Source: Thermoprotei archaeon (GTDB taxonomy: Archaea; Thermoproteota; Thermoprotei; Thermofilales; B20-G17). From it: DNA of 35,286 bases. This document shows positions 16,029-24,773 of this stretch, in pieces. Both the position numbers and the translations under genes were made by a program. Positions within the stretch are counted from its first letter, which is position 1. Each line of letters begins with the position of its first letter. The stretch is taken from positions 1 to 35,286 of the forward strand of contig QMRH01000020.1 of assembly GCA_003650675.1 (NCBI GenBank), written 5' to 3'. Below the pieces are notes generated by a model. The model was not told the origin of the DNA. It was given only the letters and a program-made list of their open reading frames with translations, and searched no databases.

Positions 16029-16604
16029 TTATTGGTTTTTCGAGACTAAATATTTTTCAATTAGTCCTTCACGTTCAAGTACATTAATCCAATCTATTGT
16101 TCCGCATTTTCGCTTCCCCTTCTTTAAGGCCTCCATAATTTCGTTAACTAGATTAGCGGTAGTTTTGCCTGTTGTATCCAGTTCATATATTAAGTCTTCT
16201 CCCAGTTTTTTGACCGCTCTTACAAGGACATAGTCCAGTATCTCAGCCTCCACATTTTCCATCACCTTCTGTTTTGGATAGTTTCGGGCCCTAAGCCTCG
16301 ATTCCAGCTCCCTTGGATGAAGCCTCAAGACGATTACAAAGTCTACGCAGTCTGATGGTATTGCATCAACTAGATGTGTGTCAAGCACAACCTTATCCAT
16401 CTCCTTCAACGTTTTTCCAAGGGCTTTCTTAAGTTTCTCGACATCAACAATATGTGTCTTTAAGGTCTTATCAAATCTGAGAGTGAATCCCCTTTCGATC
16501 GCGAATTCAGCGACATTTATATATTGATACCCGAGGTTCTTAGCCAGTTGTTTAGCTACAGTGGTTTTTCCAACACCAGGGGTACCTGTCACAAGTATTT
16601 TCAT
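16029..16604 (-). CDS. AK6/Fap7-type adenylate kinase
   Basis: A 191-aa P-loop kinase (195 aa if the TTG at 16616 is used) of the AK6/Fap7 group. In archaea and eukaryotes these proteins act as a broad-specificity nucleoside monophosphate kinase/ATPase and help mature the small ribosomal subunit together with uS11. Walker A is G-T-P-G-V-G-K-T at 7-14. V-V-L-D-T-H follows as the Walker B-like region (H-x-D swapped order typical of AK6), with the lid segment R-L-R-A-R-N-Y-P near 109 and the C-terminal Y-E-L-D-T-T-G-K. Length fits. I prefer the ATG at 16604: a GAGG lies 12 bases before it, whereas the TTG touches that site. It follows the GH18 gene by 18 bases, so the two are probably cotranscribed. 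Confidence 0.88.
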   Translation of the reverse strand: MKILVTGTPGVGKTTVAKQLAKNLGYQYINVAEFAIERGFTLRFDKTLKTHIVDVEKLKKALGKTLKEMDKVVLDTHLVDAIPSDCVDFVIVLRLHPRELESRLRARNYPKQKVMENVEAEILDYVLVRAVKKLGEDLIYELDTTGKTTANLVNEIMEALKKGKRKCGTIDWINVLEREGLIEKYLVSKNQ

Positions 16605-16622
16605 TATATTATCCAACCTCTT

Positions 16623-17699
16623 CTATGGGCGTTCAATTATATTCCATGTCAGGGGATCCTCTTGCCCTATCCTCCATGCGGCTATTTTATTAATACCATA
16701 CTCTAGTGCAATACGTATTCTCAGCTCTGTACTTTTAGCTATGTTAAACCATACTTCATGCCTCAAGCCCATCACAAGGTATTTGAATGTGGCTTCCCCA
16801 TTCTCCTCATCAAAGACTACTTTTGCCCCATATTGTTTAGCTAGCTCTATTGCCTGACTATATTTAAGTCCCTTGGCTCTCTGGCCCACTGGCCAGTCGT
16901 ATCCGTAAAATGGTAGTCCAGCAACAATTTTCTCCTTTGGTATTGTCTGAGTAGCATATTCCAGTACGCTTCTAAACCAGTTTAATGGTGATATCGGGCC
17001 TGGTGACCCCGTACTCCAATGATAATCATATATCATTAATATTACAAGGTCACTATATTTACCTAGCTCCTTATAGTCGTATGCTCCCGCCCATCCCTTA
17101 TAAACTTCCTTGGTTTTGGATGCAACATCTATGCTCACTAATTTACCGCGTTTATGGAACATCTCGTAGAGTATTTTCATGAACACTGTTAAATTATCTC
17201 TATCTTCAGGTGGAATGTTCTCGAAATCTATATTTATGCCATCATAACCTCTTTCGAGAACAAGGTCTAAAAGTTGTTGGGCAACTTTTTCTCTTAGTTT
17301 GGGATCTGAAAGGATCTTATGAACTATTTCTCTGTTAAACCCCTCGTTAGCTACGAGAGGTACCACCTTTACGCCCCATTCCTTCGACTTATTTACAAAG
17401 TATTCATCGAAATATTTCTCTAGGATGTTTCCATTTGAGTCTACTACATACCATGTGGGGGATACCCATGTGAATTTTTCATGGTACTTGTAGTAGTTTA
17501 ATGTGCTTTCCTGATCGTATTCCACGACCCAGCCGAGGAAGAAGATCTTAAATACACTTAAATTCTTGTTAGCCTTTTCGATGTCGGATAAGTCTACTTC
17601 GCCTTTACTTGTGAAACCTAATGCAAGCAGGATTGCCACTGCACCCACTATGATGCCAGTTAGAATAGTAGATAAAACCAATATAAAGATCCTATCCAT
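16623..17699 (-). CDS. Membrane-anchored GH18 glycosidase (YaaH/chitinase-like)
   Basis: This 358-aa protein is probably anchored by residues 5-30 (a single hydrophobic helix) with its enzyme domain outside the cell. The fold is glycoside hydrolase family 18, which cleaves beta-1,4 links next to N-acetylhexosamine through substrate-assisted catalysis. The signature D-G-I-N-I-D-F-E spans 153-160, with Glu160 as the acid and Asp158 as its partner. M-I-Y-D-Y at 222-226 supplies the conserved Tyr-Asp, and W-R-I-G-Q-E-D near the C terminus matches the last strand tryptophan. The absence of a chitin-binding insertion favours the YaaH/SafA-like subgroup. CAGGTGTC precedes the ATG by about 4 bases. 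Likely targets are surface or foreign GlcNAc-containing glycans. Confidence 0.88.
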   Translation of the reverse strand: MDRIFILVLSTILTGIIVGAVAILLALGFTSKGEVDLSDIEKANKNLSVFKIFFLGWVVEYDQESTLNYYKYHEKFTWVSPTWYVVDSNGNILEKYFDEYFVNKSKEWGVKVVPLVANEGFNREIVHKILSDPKLREKVAQQLLDLVLERGYDGINIDFENIPPEDRDNLTVFMKILYEMFHKRGKLVSIDVASKTKEVYKGWAGAYDYKELGKYSDLVILMIYDYHWSTGSPGPISPLNWFRSVLEYATQTIPKEKIVAGLPFYGYDWPVGQRAKGLKYSQAIELAKQYGAKVVFDEENGEATFKYLVMGLRHEVWFNIAKSTELRIRIALEYGINKIAAWRIGQEDPLTWNIIERP

Positions 17700-17731
17700 G
17701 TTGACACCTGGTAATTAAAAGAGTGGGAACT

Positions 17732-17746
17732 GATAATAAAATATTT
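17732..17746 (-). promoter_or_regulatory. TATA-type promoter of the GH18-AK6 unit
   Basis: The minus strand reads AAATATTTTATTATC, centred about 40 bases before the GH18 ATG. The predicted leader of about 14 bases includes the AGGTGT ribosome site. Confidence 0.45.
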
Positions 17747-17785
17747 CGAAGGATTTTCATGAGAGAGAAAGAATTTTCTAAATGT

Positions 17786-20700
17786 TTATCTTCTCGAGCT
17801 ACGTAGTATTAGTTTCCTCTCCTCCTCCCATGACTTTAATATATCGTTTATGGTTGTGGCTACCCTATCCATGTATTGTACTGGTATCTCTTTTTCGCCG
17901 GAGGGTTTACAGTAGAGTTCAATGCGGTAGACCTTCTCTTTGGGGCTTTTAGTGCATTTAATCTCGTTTTCAGTAATTATCCTCTTTTCCTTCTCCATGA
18001 TAAACGTGTATCTGAAGAAGAACCTTTTGACTAGGGTTCCGTCGGGTAGCTCTTCTTCTTCAAGTTCCTCTAGATTCACTACTCTTTCCCTATAGCCGGT
18101 CATAATGTCCCTTAACCTCGTGTACAGGAAGGAGAAGAATATCAAGGCTTCATCTTCCTTGACCTTGGTGGAAAATAGATACGTTTTTCCAGCATAGGTT
18201 TTAAGTATCCTTTCTTCCCGTTTGATCTTCTCCTTTTCTTCAACCTTAACCCTTCTTACCTTTGATGGAGTATACATCATGGCTGCATTAAGCGCTGGCT
18301 TGAAGGATGCTATCATTGCAACCAGTATTGATATAATTATGGCAAGTATGCTCCAATACCATTCAAGCTTCTCCCTTACCAGGAGATTTTGTGTACGTGC
18401 CGTAATGGACATTATACGGAAGGTCGTTATCCCTGCAATGTATCCTAATCCGCCTGAAATAAGCCCGTATACTATGGATTCGGCTAGAAACAGTAGTGCT
18501 ATATGCATGGGGTTGAAACCAATCGCATTGAATATGAATATCTCACGTCTTCTTTCGTTCACTATACTATACATGGATAAAAGTACATTGAATATTACTA
18601 TTAGTATGGGCACTACGAAGTCTATGTTGCTTGTCAGAATGTTTTCCACTTTTTGTCCGAAGAAATATTTTAGACACCTGTCTCCCGTGTTGATGTAAGC
18701 GAAATAGTTTTCACCCTTCCTTTCGATGAAGCTGGTGGCAAGGGACGTTAATGTATCCCGGTCCCCTAGGACGACTATCTTATATATTTGGAAAACAGAC
18801 GAAATAGCAGCCTCCTTTTCTACTAGAACTTCCGTCAATAGATGCCTCCAATTCATGATCACTATGTCTGTTGAGTTGGCGGGTAAAAGCTTGCCTTTAA
18901 CGCTGATAAATGGTTTTAGGGGTTCCCCGTCTATGTCGACTATCTTGTCAAGCTTGTCCTCGTCGAATATCCCGGCCACAGTATACGTTTCCTCTACAGG
19001 TATTTCGACACCGGGCCTATAGACCCTTAAGGTTACTTTATCTCCTACATCGACGCCAAGCTGCGTGGCAAGTGAAAATGGAATATATATGGAATCTGGT
19101 TGAGCCAGGGCTTCGAGGCTTCCTTTAACCAGTATTTTCGATATACCGGTTATTTTGTCTTCTACAGGTGCTAGTCCAAATATAGCTTTCAGGTTGGATA
19201 CCCTGACTCCCTTCCCTTCTACTTCGATCACCAGCATTTGAGCTGGATTATTGTACACCCGTGGCGACACGTTTTCCGCACCTACTTTTTCGACGAACCA
19301 CTCGTAGTCGGAGAAGTATCCTAATGCACCTGGGATGCTTTCATTTATCGTATATTTGGCTAAAAGGGATGTTGTGGGAACATAAACGGGGTTTTCCTCG
19401 CTCCATACACCGTATACGGAGGATATCGATGCAAGTACCGTGAAAGCCCATATTAAGGCGGAAAGCGAGAAAACTGTGATGAGTGTACGTGTCTTCTTCA
19501 GCTTTGAAAACCTCTTAGCTATTGAAAATGTCATAGCCATTATAGCGCCCTTACGTATGGCTCCAGGTAGTTCAGCCTCCTTTATGTGTCTAGGCAGATA
19601 GAATATCAGGAAGGTTATCCCTAGGAATGACGACAGCACAGCTGCAAGAAACAGGTCACGTTTATTCTCCCATAGTAATGTGAATCCTGGATATGAGTAG
19701 GAGAATAATAGTAGGAGGAGGGCATAAAATGCTAGGAATGAATATAGCTTCTTTCTAGGATCCTCGTAGAAGTAGTATGCCATGACTACGGCGAAAACTG
19801 CAATAAAGTAAGATAAAATAGGTGCACCCTCAAGAGCTACTGTTTTGAGGAAGAATATTCTTCCAGCGACATTCTGTGTGACGATTACAAAGGCTTTCTC
19901 AAGCTTTTCTAAAATCACATCGGGTGGGCGGCCGCTTTCATACGATAATTGTGCCTCCTCGACAAGCGATAAAGCCCGTGAAAGCTCTGCTCTTTCGGGA
20001 GCAAGGTAGAATCCCATGTTCTCGAACTGCTCTATGAGCTGCTCGGCTGTCTGAACATCCCTTCTAACTTCTTCGATTATCCTTCCAAGCGACTCATACT
20101 CCATGTCAAAGCGCGTCAAAGCTCCCGCTTCAAGTCTTAGAGGGTTTAAGGGGTCTCCGATCGTGAACACAAAGCGGTGGGCAAACTCCCTTAAGAAAGG
20201 CTCACTTCTGCGGTCAAAGACCCTTGTCTCAATGCTTACTATTGCATCGATTCCTGCAGGGATTATAACTAAGTTTTCGTCGAAAACTCCTGCTGGCAAT
20301 ACACCTTCCTTTACTCCCCTTCGGTAGTAGATTTTAATACCCCTTCCGCTACCGTAGGCATCTATGATCTGGGGCTTAGTTTTTATGATACCTTCTTGTG
20401 ACTCCCTAGTATATGTTACTTCGCCTGAGTCGAGTACTTTTCCTATTTCAACGCCTTCCGGCGTGAGGACGATGGCACTATAGAATCCACTCCATTCTCC
20501 CCCAACGTATCTTATAACGCCTTCCACCTTTACAAAAGCTGCCGGATAAACTATTAAGGTGAGGTTCACTTCTATTAAATCCTTTACAAGCAATTCAACC
20601 ATTTCAGGTATGTGACTGAAGCCGCTTTCATCCTCCCTTAACGGGTATACTACGATTCTATAGAAGCGACCTCTCTCTAAGGTCATCTCGAAATATCCAT

Positions 20701-20917
20701 TTTCATCGCTTTTCGTGAAGTTGCCTATGGCATAGTTAGTGTCGTAGGCTACTATTATGGTGTTAGTGTGGGGTTTACCATCAGAGGTCAACACTCTTCC
20801 TCTTACAATAACCTGTTGCGGCCTACCCGTCGCTGGTAGTGTTGATGTAATTAAAGATAGTCCTATTATGATTATCATTATAATTGATATTATTCCTATT
20901 TTACCATATTTCCTCAA
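17786..20917 (-). CDS. Giant FtsX/MacB-like permease with carboxypeptidase-regulatory-like N domain (paralog 1)
   Basis: A 1043-aa membrane protein, one of three paralogs in this array. A signal helix (8-27) is followed by a beta-sandwich of the carboxypeptidase-regulatory type (36-125, V-R-G-R-V-L-T-S-D-G-K-P), another extracellular beta region to about 275, and a helical hairpin (285-350) with MGFYLAPERAELSRA and Y-E-S-G-R. A three-helix block (about 368-441) contains Y-P-G-F. The FtsX/MacB core then runs from a helix at 476-500, through a periplasmic-type domain (500-760), to three helices (765-787, 803-832, 852-875) with R-R-R-E-I-F-I-F-N-A-I-G, the loop that usually docks on an ABC ATPase. 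A cytoplasmic tail (890-1043) is extra. No ATPase gene is nearby. The start is TTG, 7 bases after GAGGTG. The role may be substrate handling or mechanotransmission across the membrane. Confidence 0.85.
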   Translation of the reverse strand: MRKYGKIGIISIIMIIIIGLSLITSTLPATGRPQQVIVRGRVLTSDGKPHTNTIIVAYDTNYAIGNFTKSDENGYFEMTLERGRFYRIVVYPLREDESGFSHIPEMVELLVKDLIEVNLTLIVYPAAFVKVEGVIRYVGGEWSGFYSAIVLTPEGVEIGKVLDSGEVTYTRESQEGIIKTKPQIIDAYGSGRGIKIYYRRGVKEGVLPAGVFDENLVIIPAGIDAIVSIETRVFDRRSEPFLREFAHRFVFTIGDPLNPLRLEAGALTRFDMEYESLGRIIEEVRRDVQTAEQLIEQFENMGFYLAPERAELSRALSLVEEAQLSYESGRPPDVILEKLEKAFVIVTQNVAGRIFFLKTVALEGAPILSYFIAVFAVVMAYYFYEDPRKKLYSFLAFYALLLLLFSYSYPGFTLLWENKRDLFLAAVLSSFLGITFLIFYLPRHIKEAELPGAIRKGAIMAMTFSIAKRFSKLKKTRTLITVFSLSALIWAFTVLASISSVYGVWSEENPVYVPTTSLLAKYTINESIPGALGYFSDYEWFVEKVGAENVSPRVYNNPAQMLVIEVEGKGVRVSNLKAIFGLAPVEDKITGISKILVKGSLEALAQPDSIYIPFSLATQLGVDVGDKVTLRVYRPGVEIPVEETYTVAGIFDEDKLDKIVDIDGEPLKPFISVKGKLLPANSTDIVIMNWRHLLTEVLVEKEAAISSVFQIYKIVVLGDRDTLTSLATSFIERKGENYFAYINTGDRCLKYFFGQKVENILTSNIDFVVPILIVIFNVLLSMYSIVNERRREIFIFNAIGFNPMHIALLFLAESIVYGLISGGLGYIAGITTFRIMSITARTQNLLVREKLEWYWSILAIIISILVAMIASFKPALNAAMMYTPSKVRRVKVEEKEKIKREERILKTYAGKTYLFSTKVKEDEALIFFSFLYTRLRDIMTGYRERVVNLEELEEEELPDGTLVKRFFFRYTFIMEKEKRIITENEIKCTKSPKEKVYRIELYCKPSGEKEIPVQYMDRVATTINDILKSWEEERKLILRSSRR

Positions 20918-20963
20918 AGTTTAAGCACCTCTAATCTCTAGCTACTTTCAAAAACACTTCTAG

Positions 20964-20975
20964 AAAAATAAGTTT
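20964..20975 (-). promoter_or_regulatory. TATA-type promoter of FtsX-like paralog 1
   Basis: The minus strand reads AACTTATTTTTC, about 50 bases before the TTG start. It resembles the AACTTATTTTATC boxes at 27-40 and 7817-7831. It suggests that this paralog is transcribed separately from the genes upstream, with a leader of about 28 bases containing GAGGTG. Confidence 0.45.
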
Positions 20976-21052
20976 TTCTACGCTAAAGTACATAAAACTC
21001 ATCGACTTGATGATTAACGGCTAAGAAAATTCAAATTAATATATTCGGTACA

Positions 21053-22816
21053 TTATCCACTGTTTCCGAAGCCCATACAGAGTATTAGGGACCTCCCCCA
21101 ATAGCTTTTCCTATAGGTGTTTCCGTTAATATCCCTGAAGGTCAGTCTATATTTTGGTTTTATAAGTAAAGGTGCCCTCTTGTAGCTCTCTACAGGGACC
21201 TCAATTACATTAACCTCGTTTCCTTCCATCTCCCCGAAGAAGCATTTACGTTTTATGTTTAGACCTTCAAATTCGAGAACCATGTCGACGTCTAGGGCTT
21301 TAGAACCATGATTTTTGATTACATTTTTAAGTGTAAACAGGTGTTTGGATATGTTCCCGATTACCGTTTGGACATAAAGATAGGGTGGTGGAATATATTT
21401 TATGGAGTTTCTTTTAAAAACATTCCTACCTGCATTTTCGCTTGAACCCTCTTTAACCAGTTTAAGCTTAACGAACGAGTACTTTTCGAATAATGATGCC
21501 CATTTACCGTTACGGGTGAACTCTATCCTGAAGCCGATCTCCTTTCCATCGTATAGGGAAAAACCGGTTCTCTCGCTAGGGTAAATATCGATATCCACGG
21601 TGACCGGTTTTTTACCCCTACTTACCTTGACTTTGACATCATTTTCCCGAATAAGTCTCTCGCTCCCATACTTTGGATCATCATCCCATAGTACCTTTTC
21701 GGGGTTGGAGCAATCTAACACATGTACCTTGACCGCCTCCTCCTTCTTTGGCTTCACATCCACTAGTATCTCGTAGTTGTCCTTTCCATGATACCATCCG
21801 TCTGCATTGGCATCCAGGTAGACATGTATGTTACATGTGTTGTTGACCAATATTCTAAAGGAAATTTTTTCAGGGGACCATTTAGCTGCAATGCTAGGTG
21901 ATACTTCAAAATACCTCTGCATTAGGAATCCATCGCTGATAAAAGTCCATTTTCCCTCGTGTATTGCGGTTTTAATGGGATAGAGAGGGTATTCGTCTAT
22001 TCCATCCGGTATATCGTCCCCGTCAGTGTCTGGCTTAGTTGGGTCTGAACTATAGTATATGCCCGCCATGAGCTCCCTTAAATCATCTAAACCATCATCG
22101 TCGGTATCTTTTTTAAAGGGGTTGCTTCCGAATCTTGCCTCATCTACAGGAACCCTCGGGTCTTCGTCCGGTATCCCATCGCCATCACTGTCTTTAACCT
22201 CCCATATATCCGGGTGGGGAAAAGATAATTTGAGCCACTTTTCTTCAGGCCATGAGCGAAGTATATATGCATTAAAGTCGAAGTGTTCGCCGAAGAAGCC
22301 GGGGAGTTTCTGCGGAAAATCAGCGTGAGGGTATTCAGGCATCCCACTTAATTTAAAGAATTCATCTAGCTGGTGATGGAACTCATGTACGAAAAGCCAG
22401 GCTAACGCCCCGTTAACCTGGAAACTACTGTACCTTCTCACAGTTCCACCAGGACCCCAAACGTATCCTACTGGGTCAGGAGATTCATCGTAGACTGGTG
22501 TAGCCCATATAGCTATTACACCGTCGAAATCTCTTTCCCTATCCAAGCCAACATGTTTTAAAGCTTCGTCGACGATGGGATATACTTTATCGGGGGGCAA
22601 CCACCAACCATCGAAGGAAACCTCCTTGTCCGTGATAAGCCAGGTGAAGGAAAGGTTCAGCATGCAATGCGAGTTGACCCAATAGAATCGACGCGCCTTC
22701 TCCAGCTCGATGAAGATTTTCTCGAGCTTCCTGTTGTGAAGGGAGCCACGTTCACCATCGTGGAGAACATTGGTGAAAATGGATACCAGCAACTCTAGGT
22801 TTACTATCTTTTTCAT
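21053..22816 (-). CDS. HExxH protein with calcium-binding type 3 repeats
   Basis: This 587-aa protein combines a possible zinc-protease site, H-E-F-H-H (144-148), with three acidic repeats of the thrombospondin type 3 kind: D-S-D-G-D-G-I-P-D (about 209-217), D-T-D-D-D-G-L-D-D (237-245) and D-T-D-G-D-D-I-P-D-G (263-272). These repeats usually bind calcium in extracellular proteins. Glu177 in F-F-G-E-H-F-D-F could be the third metal ligand. Residues 290-587 are beta-rich. No signal peptide is visible, which is unusual for this repeat type, yet AAAGGAGG lies 9 bases before the ATG, so the start looks firm. PHI lies 35 bases upstream, in the same operon. It may be a noncanonical export substrate or an intracellular metalloprotein; peptidase activity is not established. 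Confidence 0.7.
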   Translation of the reverse strand: MKKIVNLELLVSIFTNVLHDGERGSLHNRKLEKIFIELEKARRFYWVNSHCMLNLSFTWLITDKEVSFDGWWLPPDKVYPIVDEALKHVGLDRERDFDGVIAIWATPVYDESPDPVGYVWGPGGTVRRYSSFQVNGALAWLFVHEFHHQLDEFFKLSGMPEYPHADFPQKLPGFFGEHFDFNAYILRSWPEEKWLKLSFPHPDIWEVKDSDGDGIPDEDPRVPVDEARFGSNPFKKDTDDDGLDDLRELMAGIYYSSDPTKPDTDGDDIPDGIDEYPLYPIKTAIHEGKWTFISDGFLMQRYFEVSPSIAAKWSPEKISFRILVNNTCNIHVYLDANADGWYHGKDNYEILVDVKPKKEEAVKVHVLDCSNPEKVLWDDDPKYGSERLIRENDVKVKVSRGKKPVTVDIDIYPSERTGFSLYDGKEIGFRIEFTRNGKWASLFEKYSFVKLKLVKEGSSENAGRNVFKRNSIKYIPPPYLYVQTVIGNISKHLFTLKNVIKNHGSKALDVDMVLEFEGLNIKRKCFFGEMEGNEVNVIEVPVESYKRAPLLIKPKYRLTFRDINGNTYRKSYWGRSLILCMGFGNSG

Positions 22817-22851
22817 CGTAGTCAGCCTCCTTTACAGATACCGGAAGGCTG

Positions 22852-23406
22852 CTACTCTAGTGTTGCATGTCTCTTTAAAATATAGTCTTCGCCCCTACCA
22901 AGCCTTCTCATAAGTTCCGAGGATATGCTGTCAACAACAGCTAAGACGGCTATATCGAATAGGGAGGTGAAGGGGGCATACGACTCCCTTTCCAGAAGCT
23001 TTGTTTTACCAGGAACCCTTAAAATATGATGCGCAAGGCTGGCTAAGGTTCCCTTAGGATTGGCGGTGATGGCCACGATTTTAGCCCCAAGTTCAAGAGC
23101 TTTCCTAGCCATACAGACACTGGAGGCGGTTTCCCCACTACCAGATACGATCACCACTAGGTCTCCTATACCACAACCGGGGGTAATCGTTTCCCCTATA
23201 TAGTAGGCGTCTAATCCAATGTGCATTAACCTTTGCGTAAAACATCTGGCAATGAATCCAGACCGGCCTGCACCATAGCAGAAAATTTTCTTGGCGTCAA
23301 GTATTAAATTAATTAGAGCTTCAACTTCATTGAAGTCTATTTCATCCTTCACTATCTCTAGATGCTCAATTATTTCTTCAAGTGAAAGATAGAATACGTT
23401 CGTCAT
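22852..23406 (-). CDS. hxlB: 6-phospho-3-hexuloisomerase (SIS domain)
   Basis: A 184-aa SIS-fold isomerase that converts D-arabino-hex-3-ulose 6-phosphate to fructose 6-phosphate. In archaea lacking the oxidative pentose phosphate route this enzyme (PHI), with hexulose-phosphate synthase, runs in reverse to make ribulose 5-phosphate from hexoses. The SIS signature F-C-Y-G-A-G-R-S-G (about 42-50) and S-G-S-G-E-T (88-93) bind the phosphate, and Y-I-G-E-T-I-T-P follows between them. Length and order match characterised archaeal PHI. AGGT stands just before the ATG, and a possible TATA box lies 23431-23444. The synthase partner (HPS) is not in the window. The enzyme sits between a GHMP kinase and the HExxH protein. 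Confidence 0.88.
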   Translation of the reverse strand: MTNVFYLSLEEIIEHLEIVKDEIDFNEVEALINLILDAKKIFCYGAGRSGFIARCFTQRLMHIGLDAYYIGETITPGCGIGDLVVIVSGSGETASSVCMARKALELGAKIVAITANPKGTLASLAHHILRVPGKTKLLERESYAPFTSLFDIAVLAVVDSISSELMRRLGRGEDYILKRHATLE

Positions 23407-23430
23407 ATTTACCTGTCCTCTCTTTTTATT

Positions 23431-23444
23431 AGAGATAAATTATA
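23431..23444 (-). promoter_or_regulatory. Possible internal promoter before the hexuloisomerase gene
   Basis: The minus strand reads ACTATAATTTATCT about 32 bases before the ATG at 23406, in the 71-base gap after the GHMP kinase gene. It could start a shorter transcript for the isomerase and the HExxH protein. Confidence 0.4.
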
Positions 23445-23477
23445 GTATTTCCGTCTTAAAAGTTTCCTGTAGAAATT

Positions 23478-24734
23478 TTAAGATAAAGGCTCCACCCTAA
23501 CTCCTTCGTCGACCTTTACAACGAAGCCCCTTGAAGCCCCGGCTTTCATGGACTCCTTTATCACTCTCCTGCCAATACCTTCATCCGGCACTAACGCAAT
23601 AAGTGAACCGCCAAGCCCCGCACCACTTATCTTCACCCCCAACGCACCAGCCTTTAGAGCACGCTCCCTTATTTCCTCGAGTTTAGGGAGGCTAACATCA
23701 TATAAGTCCCTTAGAAGCTCATGTTGCTTGTTAATTATAGCACCTAGAAGATCCAGTTTCCCCTTTAGGGAGGCTAATTGTATCCCAAATGTTTCTAGGG
23801 TTTCGCTAAGCTTAAACGGATCCTCCCCTTCCATTATCTTTAAAGCAACTTCCGTTAACGTGTTCATCAAAATTGTGAATTTTATCCTCTTTGCCGATAC
23901 TGGGTTAACCTCCTTAAGATAGGGCTCTAATTCTTCAAGCGATAATTCATCCCACCTGGGTTCATCGTACCTGTACCCTAGTTTGACCTTGATGTGGTCC
24001 GGGACCCTTGGATTTTCCATTAATGTCTTTAATCCCTCATTTATTTCTTGTTGTCTTTTTGGATGTATCTCAACTGTTGCATGCCTTATTCCAGAATCTA
24101 GTACAACTAAATTAAGGTCCTTGAAGGGTATCTTCTCCACGTTGAAGGGTGGCTTTGTATAAAGCTTTATTACTCCCCCATATGCGGATCCATATTGATC
24201 CAGTCTCCCACAGGGGATTTTTAATTCATCGTGTTCCGCTGTAAAAGATACTTCTGCAATATCTTTAACTGATAAGACCAGCCCGTACTCTACGTTTAGC
24301 AGATGGGCAAACGCTACCTCAAGGGCAGCACTGCTTGCCAGCCCCGAAGCCACAGGGACATCGCTTATAACTACGACTTTCAAGCCGTAGGGAAAATATA
24401 TACCTAGCTTCCTGTTGAACGCACGTACTATGCCCCTGAAATAGTTTCCGAACCAACGCCCCCTCCTCAATTTAGGTTTATTTACTGGGAATTTGTCGCG
24501 GTAAACCCTACCCTCATTCTTAAGGTTGAGAGATTCCACCGAGAAGAATTTCTCGTCCCTGCCGAGGACGAACATATAGGTTCTTAAGTTAATTGCCACA
24601 GGTACGACAGGTAAACCCTTATAATCTTGATGCGTGTTGAGGAAATCTGCTCTACCCGGGGCTGAGGTGCATAAAAGACCCTTCGACCCATATTCTTGTT
24701 CTATAACCTTAATTTTTTCATGCAATGCCTCCAT
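23478..24734 (-). CDS. GHMP-family sugar kinase, galactokinase-like with altered sugar motif
   Basis: This 418-aa cytoplasmic kinase phosphorylates a sugar or related alcohol using ATP. All three GHMP motifs are visible: A-P-G-R-A-D-F-L-N-T-H-Q-D-Y-K-G-L-P (25-42), the ATP loop P-V-A-S-G-L-A-S-S-A-A-L (127-138) and K-I-S-G-A-G-L-G-G near residue 377. In true galactokinases the first motif reads G-R-x-N-x-I-G-E-H-x-D-Y; here the glutamate that contacts galactose is replaced by Thr (N-T-H-Q-D-Y), so the natural substrate is probably another sugar, a sugar acid or an amino sugar. Length is longer than the roughly 350 aa of archaeal galactokinases. GGGGGTG precedes the ATG. The 39-base gap from the upstream permease gene suggests one operon. 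Confidence 0.82.
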   Translation of the reverse strand: MEALHEKIKVIEQEYGSKGLLCTSAPGRADFLNTHQDYKGLPVVPVAINLRTYMFVLGRDEKFFSVESLNLKNEGRVYRDKFPVNKPKLRRGRWFGNYFRGIVRAFNRKLGIYFPYGLKVVVISDVPVASGLASSAALEVAFAHLLNVEYGLVLSVKDIAEVSFTAEHDELKIPCGRLDQYGSAYGGVIKLYTKPPFNVEKIPFKDLNLVVLDSGIRHATVEIHPKRQQEINEGLKTLMENPRVPDHIKVKLGYRYDEPRWDELSLEELEPYLKEVNPVSAKRIKFTILMNTLTEVALKIMEGEDPFKLSETLETFGIQLASLKGKLDLLGAIINKQHELLRDLYDVSLPKLEEIRERALKAGALGVKISGAGLGGSLIALVPDEGIGRRVIKESMKAGASRGFVVKVDEGVRVEPLS

Positions 24735-24773
24735 ATCGACACCCCCATTTTCCCGAGGAACACCAAAAATCTT

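Noticed and set aside
23478-24734. Naming the GHMP kinase galK
   Set aside because: The galactose-contacting residue of the first motif is changed, so galactose specificity is not supported.
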